From: Chloroflexota bacterium
Lineage (GTDB): Bacteria; Chloroflexota; Anaerolineae; B4-G1
Direction: 5' to 3'
NCBI GenBank assembly: GCA_024232355.1
Contig: JAAEPW010000001.1
Span: forward strand, 1-8,407
Length of the DNA: 8,407 nt
Made by a program: the position numbers and the translations under genes. The notes beneath the pieces are model-generated. The model did not search any database. It worked only from the letters and a program-made list of their open reading frames with translations, and was not told the origin of the DNA. Shown here piece by piece: positions 1 through 7,500 of this stretch (position 1 is its first letter; the number at the start of each line of letters is the position of its first letter).

Positions 1-23
1 CCGGTAGCAATGGCCAAGCACCT

Positions 24-149
24 GCTTGTGGCCACAGACAATGCCACCCACGATTCTTCCCCGCCCCCCCAACACACAGATGTCAATGCTTGCCCACAAA
101 CCGCCAATCACCACAACAAGGCCAACCCGTCAACAACAGCCCCCTCCCC
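24..149 (+). repeat. 125-base-class repeat unit 1
   Basis: The unit runs from GCTTGTGGCCACAGACAATG to just before the next core at 150. It holds the perfect palindrome TGTGGCCACA at 27-36, the CAGATGTCAATGCTTGCCC segment from 77, and a CACAAACCGCCAATCACCAC segment leading into a C/A-rich tail. It resembles the units starting at 688 and 812. Orientation is arbitrary because no function is known. Confidence 0.75.
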
Positions 150-171
150 GCTTGTGGTCACAGACAACGCC
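150..171 (+). repeat. Repeat core 2
   Basis: This copy of the core (GCTTGTGGTCACAGACAACG) starts 126 bases after the first. It is followed by a different module (hairpin and GC-rich segment) rather than the usual CAGATGTCAATGC stretch, so the regular 125-base pattern breaks here. Confidence 0.75.
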
Positions 172-222
172 CTCCACCGCCACCTCCGCCCAACAAAACA
201 AGCCAACCCACCCCCTGGGCAA

Positions 223-239
223 ACCAGGGCGACACCGCG
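223..239. other. Short hairpin in repeat module
   Basis: CCCTGG at 223-228 pairs perfectly with CCAGGG at 234-239 around a five-base GCAAA loop. No T-run follows on either strand, so an intrinsic terminator is unlikely. A related but imperfect segment lies around 1040-1061. It may only be structure inherent to the repeat. Confidence 0.4.
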
Positions 240-309
240 AGGGGGCGGACCGGGGCCGCGCCGGCGGTGGCGGCAATGAGCAGGTCAAGCCGATTCTTGT
301 GGCAATCTG

Positions 310-401
310 TGGCCCGAGGTTCATTACCAGGTTCTCGCACGGGAAGAAAGCGATGCAATCCGAGGAATCACACCTCTGTTTCGGCAGGGACGAGGATCAC
401 C
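310..401 (+). repeat. Second repeat module, copy 1
   Basis: This module begins TGGCCCGAGGTTCATTACCA and contains GAAAGCGATGC and CACCTCTGTT. It aligns along its length with 521-630. It is followed by a CCCACAAA...CAATCACCGC segment and the TGTGGTCACA core at 464, so the repeated object is really a composite of this module plus the 125-base-unit tail. Confidence 0.7.
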
Positions 402-460
402 ACCCACAAATCACCAATCACCGCGACAAGGCCAATCCGGCAACAGCGATCACCTTCCCC

Positions 461-482
461 GCTTGTGGTCACAAACAACGCC
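461..482 (+). repeat. Repeat core 3
   Basis: This is GCTTGTGGTCACAAACAACG, with one change (CACAAAC in place of CACAGAC) from the other cores. It closes the first composite repeat (310-482), whose second copy is 521-709. Confidence 0.7.
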
Positions 483-520
483 CCACACCGTCAACTCCCC
501 TCCCCGCATTCCATCGCCCC

Positions 521-630
521 TGGCCCAAGGTTCATTGCCAGGTCTTCTCATGGAGAGAAAGCGATGCCATCCAAGGGATCGCGCCTCTGTTCCAGCAGTG
601 GCGAGCGATGGGGCGGGGACAAGGGTCATC
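521..630 (+). repeat. Second repeat module, copy 2
   Basis: This module begins TGGCCCAAGGTTCATTGCCA and shares GAAAGCGATGC and GCCTCTGTT with copy 1 at 310-401. It has extra bases around 600-616 including GCGAGCGATGGGG, which accounts for the longer distance to the following core (227 bases between cores against 211 between module starts). A 6-bp stem, CCTGGC 519-524 with GCCAGG 537-542, spans its left edge. Confidence 0.7.
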
Positions 631-687
631 CCCCACAAACCGTCAATCACCGCAACAAGGCTAACCCATCAGCAACGATCACCCCCC

Positions 688-811
688 GCTTGTGGCCACA
701 GACAACGCATCTCACCGATCCCACCCCGCATCCCAACGTACAGATGTCAATGCTTGCCCACAAACCGGCAATCACCACAGCAAGACCAACCAGGCAGCAG
801 CCACCTCCCCC
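688..811 (+). repeat. 125-base-class repeat unit 2
   Basis: This is a 124-base unit with the perfect palindrome TGTGGCCACA at 691-700, then CATCTCACCGATCCCACC, the CAGATGTCAATGCTTGCCC segment from 741, and a CACAAACCGGCAATCACCAC tail. It is directly followed by the next unit in tandem. Confidence 0.8.
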
Positions 812-937
812 GCTTGTGGTCACAGACAACGCATCTCACCGATCCTTCCCTGCACCACAACGTCCAGATGTCAATGCTTGCCCACAAACCGCCACTCGCC
901 ACAACAAGGCCAGCCCATCAACAGCAGCCACCTCCCC
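812..937 (+). repeat. 125-base-class repeat unit 3
   Basis: This is a 126-base unit with core palindrome TGTGGTCACA (one central mismatch) at 815-824, then CATCTCACCGATCCTTCCCT, the CAGATGTCAATGCTTGCCC segment from 865, and a CACAAACCGCCACTCGCCAC tail. Together with 688-811 it is the best preserved tandem pair in the tract. Confidence 0.8.
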
Positions 938-980
938 GCTTGTGGTCACAGACAACGCCACCCACCGATCCTTCCCTGTT
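938..980 (+). repeat. Truncated 125-base-class repeat unit 4
   Basis: The core TGTGGTCACA is at 941-950, followed by CCACCCACCGATCCTTCCCT. After about 40 bases the match to unit 3 stops and a poly-C block begins, so the CAGATGTCAATGC half is missing. Confidence 0.7.
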
Positions 981-1017
981 CCCCAACCCCAACTCCCCCC
1001 CCGCACCCCACCGCCCC
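981..1017 (-). other. G-quadruplex candidate (minus strand) / i-motif (plus strand)
   Basis: Five C-tracts lie close together on the plus strand: 981-984, 987-990, 995-1002, 1006-1009 and 1014-1017. The gaps between them are 2, 4, 3 and 4 bases. The minus strand therefore carries at least four G-runs of four or more with short loops, which fits the canonical quadruplex pattern well. Whether it folds or has a role is not visible. Confidence 0.6.
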
Positions 1018-1192
1018 TAGCCCAAGGGTACAAGCCAATGCCCTCCCAGGCCAGACCAGGGGGAGACGGCGAGGGAGCGAATTGAACTTCGTCGGCGGCG
1101 ATGGGGCGAGCGATGGGGCAAAGGCAAATGAGGAAGGATTGGGCGGGGGAGATTTCTTTGCCGAAACTGACGCATAGGTGATGCCAAAACGA

Positions 1193-1219
1193 CTGCCCTG
1201 TCCCAAATGGTTAGGGCAG
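1193..1219. other. Stem-loop, weak terminator candidate
   Basis: CTGCCCT at 1193-1199 is the exact reverse complement of AGGGCAG at 1213-1219, with a 13-base loop. No T-run follows on the plus strand. On the minus strand the stem is followed by TCGTTTTGG, a weak T-run. It could end transcription coming from the right on the minus strand, or be chance. Confidence 0.3.
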
Positions 1220-1395
1220 CTCTGTGTTGAATAACAAGGGTTTGATTAGTTCCAGAACGGATATATTTTTCAGCCATCACAGGTGATTTTTGAACACTAC
1301 CCAAATAATGGGAGCACCTCGTAACTATGGCCTTTTGCAAACCCTGAATTTAACATACTTGTAACCGATTCGTTATGCCCACAAAGAACAATTGC

Positions 1396-1425
1396 TTGTA
1401 AGATAATAGTGCTGTGCAATACTAT
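1396..1425 (+). promoter_or_regulatory. Possible sigma-70-type promoter
   Basis: A TTGTAA box (1396-1401; four of six matches to TTGACA) and a TACTAT box (1420-1425; four of six matches to TATAAT) are separated by 18 bases. Transcription would start near 1432, giving a leader of roughly 47 bases. A GATAAT at 1402-1407 is a rival -10 box but lacks a convincing -35. The call rests on position and motif only. Confidence 0.35.
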
Positions 1426-1466
1426 TTCAATAAAGTGAGAACATGACCAATTCATCGATTTCTCTT

Positions 1467-1472
1467 GGAGGT
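1467..1472 (+). promoter_or_regulatory. Ribosome binding site that decides the start
   Basis: GGAGGT lies with its GGAGG core ending seven bases before the ATG at 1479, a strong Shine-Dalgarno site at good spacing. An in-frame ATG at 1443 has no comparable site and would put twelve mostly polar residues before the Lys-Arg start of the signal peptide. The site therefore supports 1479. Confidence 0.8.
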
Positions 1473-1478
1473 TACATC

Positions 1479-1583
1479 ATGCTCAAGCGTACCTTTATTC
1501 TTGTCGGAACAATTGTCTCCAGTTTGTTGACCCTGTGCGTTCTATTGGGTTTCCTCTCATTATCCACTCCAGTCGCTCGCGCC
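1479..1583 (+). other. Sec signal peptide (residues 1-35)
   Basis: The protein begins M-L-K-R, followed by a long hydrophobic core (F-I-L-V-G-T-I-V through L-L-G-F-L) and ends P-V-A-R-A before D-M-A-H. A-R-A is a good signal peptidase I site, so cleavage after residue 35 is predicted. This places all later domains outside the membrane, in line with their Cys-rich beta-sandwich nature. Confidence 0.85.
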
Positions 1584-4500
1584 GATATGGCTCACGCCGA
1601 AAGTAATCTCGACGTCATTAGTGATACAATGATGACTCCTCTTGGCGTCTCGACTATTCCCAAGGGTTGCGTTGTCATCACCGAGATCACTACTTCCGTT
1701 ACTTGGACCCAGCCTTGTTACGCCGTGATGAACTCGGTGCAAATTCCATCTACGGCCGTCTTGACGATCTCTCCGGTCACCAACACGCGAATCTACGTTC
1801 AAAAGGACGCGCATATCAAGGCATTCGGCAGGTTACACGCCGCAGGTGCAATCACTTTTACGTCGATTACTACATCTCCCGAACTTGGGGATTATTGGCG
1901 AGGCATCGTTATCGATGAGGATGCTGTGGAAACCCACATACAGTCTGCAACCATCCAGTACGCCCGTATTGGCATCGAGATTAATGACACAAATAACATT
2001 ACCATCGCATCCAACATTTTTCGGAACAATGGCAATGGCGGTAGTCGGGACGGCGCTATCGGCGGCGACACTGATAATTCCCTCATTGTCAACAACCTTA
2101 TCTATAGTTGCAGCAATGGTATTGCTTTACACGAGTCTTATGGGAACATAATCTCCAACAATATCATCTACAGCATTACCCATAATGGCATCGTTTTCAT
2201 AAAAGATACGACTTTTGGCGGATCGCTAAACAACATCAGCAGCAACGAGATTCACCATTGCGGCAGTCAAGGTGTGCGACTTGAAAATGGTTACCGTAAT
2301 CAAGTGCTTGGTAATACGATCCACCATAATGCCAAACTAGATACCACCAGTGCTATCTATCTGCTCAATCAAAGACGTGTCCGCATGAGCCACAACTATG
2401 TCTACAGCAACGGCAGGCATACCGACACCGGCTACTGGGCCAGTGTCTATATCACTGACATACCCTCGTCGAGTTCGCCCCTCATCAATATTTCCGCCAA
2501 CGTCATTCATGACGAACACGGCGATGCCATCGAGTACGCTGCCATCAACGATATCGCCAATCTGCTAGATAATGCTTTGTGTTCCGTTAACGGCTATGAA
2601 CTGGAGAATGAAGACACCGCCACCATCAACGCGCCCCACAACTGGTGGGGCGAAAACACGCCCAAGGCCGGTGAGAACTATACTGGCCCCGTCAGCCTCA
2701 TCCCCTGGATCACCTTTGACCTCGCGTTCCAACCCGAAAGGCTATCTGTGGGCAAAACCGCTACCGTATCCATAACCCTGCAAGACATAAATAAACATAC
2801 TGTCCCTCCGTCCGCCCGCACGGTCCAGTTGACGAGCAGTCTGGGCGTCATTAGCCCTACCTCTGTCATTGTGGATGATAAGGGCATCGCCACAGCTACA
2901 CTAACATCGGCGGACTGGGGCACGGCGACTATCACTGCGACCGCCTTTTGCGACTATGCGATCACCGGAACGGTTGCGTTCACGCTACCCGACAAAGTGG
3001 ATATGAGCGTGATAAAAGACGACAACGTCGGCTCAACCAACCCGATCCTCCCAAAGAGCGTGCAGCAAGCAAAGAATTGGCTGCGCGCAAAGAGTACGAC
3101 TCAACATCGCGAATGTGTCAGCCCTGGCGACCTCGTCACTTTTACTGTCGCCGCCGTCAACGTCGGCCCCAACACGGCGCACGATGTCGTGCTGACCGAG
3201 ATACTGACCGCCTCGAACCCGTCGCTCATCCCGCCCTATGTCGATTATGTAGATCGGGGATTTGATTGGCGGCGCGTCGGGACGAGTTACGTCTATACAA
3301 TGCCCCTGGGCGATATCCCCCCCGGCGGCGGCGTCATCACTTATTTTGTCGTAGAGATCAGTCGTGCACTACCTATCACGGTGAACAATATTGTCAACCT
3401 GATCGAGGTCGAGAGCGCGGAAAATGACATCAACCCCATCGACAATCGCAACTATGAAGACACGCCCATCTGTCCGTGCGCCGATGTGACCATCAGCAAG
3501 ACCACGGAACTGACCCAGATTTTGCCCGGCGGGTTGCTACCTTACACCATCACCTATTGTAACATTGGTGACGCTACTGCTGAAAACGTGGTCATTGTTG
3601 ACACGCCCTCTCACTGGCTCACAACGACCGTCCCGCTGACACGCGACGTTGGCTCGCTGCTGCCCGGAACCTGTGACAATTTTACCCTGCCCTTTACGGT
3701 GAGCATCACGTCCCCTTGCAGCACACCGCTGACCAACACCGTCATTATCAGCACCAGTACGCGGGAATGTGACATCACGAACAACATCGCCCGATCCGAA
3801 CCAGTACACGTTATCGGTGCCGACGTGATCATCAGCAAAACCACGGAACTGACGCAAGTTTTGCCCGGTGTCTTGATGACCTACACTGTCACCGGCTGCA
3901 ACATTGGCGACGCTACTGCTGAAAACGTGGTCATCATTGATACACCCTCTTTCTGGCTCACACCGGCCGTCCCGCTGACACGCGACGTTGGCTCGCTGCC
4001 GCCCGGAGAGTGCGTCAGTTTTACCCTGCCCTTTACGGTGAGCATCACGGCTCCTTGCAGCACAACGTTGACCAACACCGTCCGCATTACAACTACCACG
4101 CCCGAATGTGCTATTACGAACAACGATGCCAACGCGCCGCCTGTACACGTCATCGGCGCCGACGTAACCATCACAAAGACGACGGAACTGACACATGTGT
4201 CACCTGGTGGCATAATCACCTATACTGTCCGCTATAGCAACAACGGTTCAACAGATGCTCAAAATGTGTTCATCACAGACACCCTGCCAGCCGGGATGGC
4301 CTTTGGCGGTGTAGTGAGTATGATACCACCATTATTTGGCCCAACACAAACAGGACAATTGGTGACTTGGTACACGCAGACCTTGCCAGCGGGTTACGGT
4401 GGCGACATTGTCTTTACGGCAACAGTCACTAACACTATTGTCTACTGCGGCAAAACACTGACCAACACTGTTCGCATCACGACCACCACGCCCGAGTGTG

Positions 4501-7500
4501 ATATTATGAACAACGACAACTCGGCACCAGTGTCCATCCTTAATTGTTCCGACCTGATCGCAATCAAAGACGACGACGTCGGCCCGACATCATCCACAGT
4601 TCCCGACCTGTCAGTCGGTCAGGAAACCGTCGCAAATAGGATATTGCAGATGAACCGCGGGTGGGTTCAGAACTCGGAGATTGATTGGGAAATCCAAAAA
4701 CCCCACAAAGTCTATTTGCCCTACGTGGTTCGTATCCCCTCTCTTCCGAGCAAAGGTACGCACCGCGAGTGCGTTCGCCCTGGCGATTTTGTCACCTACA
4801 CCATCGCCATCGTCAACGCTGGCCCCTATACGGCAACCAATGTCGTCTTGACCGACGAGATGACCAAAACGATACCCTGGCACGCTACTTATGTAGATGG
4901 CTCTAGCCCCAACTCTAATTGGACCAGGGTCAACAGTCAGACGTACAGCATGTCCATAGATACACTGCCCCCTGATGAAGGCAGAATCCGTTATTTTGTC
5001 GTGCAGATCACCGACACGCTGCCGATCACGGTGAACAACCTGGTCAATCTGATTTGCGTCAGCAGCGATCAGGGCGACTTGAACTTTGGTAACAACTGCA
5101 ACTATGAGGACACGCCGATTTGCCCCATCGTGGATGTGACGATCTCCAAGGACACACCACGGTTAGAGGTGTTACGCGGCGAACAAATACCCTACACCAT
5201 CACCTTTGGCAACACTGGCAGCGCGCCCGCCGAAAATGTGGTCATCGTGGACGATTTACCGCCTGATACCCGTTACATCACTGACACCTGCAAGCCGCCC
5301 GTCATCACCTCGGCAAATCGCTTGACCTGGGTGCTAGACACTATACCTCCACACACCACTGACACCTGCCAATTGATCCTCGAGGTAGACAGCGGAGCTT
5401 TTTGTAGCACAACTTTGACCAACACTGTCACCATCACGACGAGTACGCGGGAAAGCAACGAGGATAACAACAACGCCCACGCATCGGTCCACGTGGGCGG
5501 CGCCGACGTGATCGTCACCAAGACGACAGAACTGACGGAGGTGTTGTCCGGCGAAATGCTAACCTATACCATCACCGGCTGCAACATTGGCAACGCAGTT
5601 GCCGAGAACGTGGTCATCACCGATACGCCCTCTCCCTGGCTCACAACGACCATCTCGCTGACACGCAACATTGGCTCGCTAGATCCTGGGGAGTGTGTCA
5701 GTTTCACCTTGCCCTTTCCGGTGAGCGAAACGGCCCCTTGTAGCACGACGTTGGTCAACACCGTCACCATCGCGACGACCACCCCCGAGTGTGGCTATGC
5801 AAACAACATATATACAACTTCAGTACACGTCAAGGACGTGGGCGTGACCATCACAAAGCTAGGCGTCACACTTTCCAAAGTAGGGCACACCGTACCCTAC
5901 ACCGTCACGGCCTGCAACCCCGGCTGTATCCCCCTCACCTGCGACATTAGCGACAGCCTCACCTCGCTCACGCCATCTACCGTCACCTTGTTCCCCGCGA
6001 CGTGCGTGACCTATACCTATTCGCACACCATAGTAAGCAATATCCTTGATCCACTGATAAACACAGCTACTGTCACCTGCTATTCAGACTGGTCGTCCGT
6101 CTCGCCCACAGCTATCGCCACCCACACGCTGAATTTGTTCCAACCCTCGGTTGAGGTGGAAAAGGGCGCCGATGTGACCCTCACCAAACCAGGCCACGTC
6201 ATCAACCACGAGTTCCGAATCACCAACACCAGTTCCATCGACAGCCCCCCCCTGACCATAGAGAGCATTCTCGATACCGCCGGGGCTAACTCGGCAAAGG
6301 CCAGCCAGCCACAGCGTGCGCTATCCAGACTCGATGGAGAATGGTTCGCCTTTGACGAGGATTCCTTCCCGACCCAACCCAGCTTGACCTTGCTCAATGC
6401 CAACTCTACGGCCATTGACCTACAGGCCAGGCTACCCGGCTGTATGGCCGAGGAAATCGAAATAGAGGGTCAGACCTATACCCGACTCTTTGGAGCGGGA
6501 TACGGCTTTGCGTCAGAGATCGGCCTGCCCAACCTACCCATGTTGCGGCGAGATGTCGAGATCCCCTTTGACGCCAGAGTCAGGTTGGAATTGGTCAATG
6601 CCGAATACACCGACTATACCCTGGTCGATCTGGATTTTGGTTCCATCTATCCCCGGCAGCCGCCAATACCCAAGCTCCCCGGCGCTCAAGAGAGCCAATC
6701 CTTTGAAATCAACGGCGACTTTTACGCCAACGGTTCCCGCTATCCTGGCTCGCCGCTGGCCCTGGGCGAGAGTTACGTCACGCGCGGGCGCCACATCCAA
6801 CCGGTCGAGGTCTGGCCGGTGGCATACAACCCGACGGATGGTACTGTGCGCGTCTACCGGACAGTCACTTTTCGCCTGCACTTTGCCAGTAGCAATGAAA
6901 GCCGCACCCTGACCCTGGCAGAACGGTATACGTCCCCTGTATTCGACTCGCAACTAACGCAGCGGGTGTTAAACTATAACCAGGGACATACCCCCACCGC
7001 ACTTGATCTCCAGGCAACGCAGGGTTACCTGATCGTCACTGCTGACGCCTACTATGACGCTATGCATCCCTTTGTTGACCTCAAGCGCGACCAGGGCTTT
7101 GACGTCGCCATCACCCGCCTCTCCGACATTTCCGGTAGTGGCTCCAACACCGACATCCAGACCTACATCCGGGACGCCTACGACACCTGGCCCATTCCGC
7201 CCAGCTATGTTCTGTTGGTGGGCGATACCGACACCATCCCCGGCTGGAACAGCGTCGCCGCCAACGAGATCACCGACCTATACTATGGCTGCATGGACGG
7301 CCCCGACGATTGGCATCCCGACATTGGTATCGGGCGCTTTTCCGTGCGTTCGGCTGCGCAGGCCACCAATATGGTGAACAAATATCTGGCCCACGCGAGC
7401 CTGGACGGGCAAGAGCCTTGGCTACAGCGGGCCTCATTCATCGCCACTTGCGATGCCTGGGAGATCGCGGAAAGCACGCACAATTACGCCATTGACACCC

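Larger units (their letters stand above)
1..1120. repeat. Mosaic intergenic repeat tract, no credible gene
   Basis: This stretch is built from diverged copies of a few modules. One is a unit of about 125 bases carrying a TGTGG(C/T)CACA core and a CAGATGTCAATGCTTGCCC segment. Another begins TGGCCC(A/G)AGGTTCATT. A third, around 192-245 and 1026-1074, contains ACAAGCCAA followed by an AGACCAGGG/AAACCAGGG segment. A 14-base word GCGAGCGATGGGGC at 601 recurs at 1106, so the mosaic reaches at least there. Open frames cross the tract but are not genes: core spacings of 126, 311, 227, 124 and 126 bases are not all multiples of three, so any single frame reads the same DNA as different peptides. Its function is unknown. 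Candidates are a minisatellite, the remains of non-autonomous elements, or a protein-binding array. Confidence 0.8.
1121..1442. other. Gene-free intergenic stretch upstream of the large gene
   Basis: Base composition changes from C-rich repeat to AT-richer unique DNA here. I see no gene. It holds a hairpin at 1193-1219, a short interrupted palindrome (ATCAC/GTGAT, 1276-1287) followed by a five-T run, and a promoter-like pair at 1396-1425. A minus-strand open frame over 1017-1340 starts with TTG, has no good ribosome binding site and runs into the repeat tract, so I do not call it. Confidence 0.6.

Noticed and set aside
24..959. CRISPR array
   Set aside because: The recurring segments are not a short exact repeat with unique spacers. 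Nearly the whole 124-126 base unit is repeated, including the would-be spacers, copies are diverged, spacing jumps to 227 and 311, and no cas gene is visible.
90..1085. Long plus-strand open frame (331 codons) and overlapping frames in the repeat tract
   Set aside because: The same repeat core is read in different frames along this one open frame (P-A-C-G-H at 150, L-V-V-T-N-N at 461, W-P-Q-T-T at 688), which shows selection is not on protein. There is no ribosome binding site, and the length follows from the lack of T and G on this strand.
1..1120. Insertion sequence or integron
   Set aside because: No transposase or integrase can be read on either strand, and I see no terminal inverted repeats, target duplication or attC-like paired sites.
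1276..1291. Intrinsic terminator at ATCAC-AG-GTGAT followed by T5
   Set aside because: The stem is only five pairs with a two-base loop, too short to form a stable hairpin, and no gene ends just before it.
1017..1340. Minus-strand open frame of 107 codons
   Set aside because: It begins with TTG without a good ribosome binding site, has no recognisable domain, crosses the hairpin at 1193-1219 and ends in repeat DNA with Arg/Pro-rich low-complexity sequence.
1443..1478. Earlier in-frame ATG at 1443 as the start of the large gene
   Set aside because: It lacks a Shine-Dalgarno site, whereas 1479 has GGAGGT at 7-base spacing and gives a standard signal peptide beginning M-L-K-R.
3537..4196. Minus-strand open frame of 219 codons opposite repeats B and C
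   Set aside because: It is a shadow of the repeated plus-strand codons: its peptide repeats with the same 113-residue period and resembles no protein. The plus strand has continuous DUF11 sequence there.
6534..6953. Minus-strand open frame of 139 codons opposite the protease propeptide region
   Set aside because: The plus strand encodes a recognisable C25 propeptide-like domain in the frame continuous with the rest of the gene; the antisense peptide has no features of its own and no start signals.
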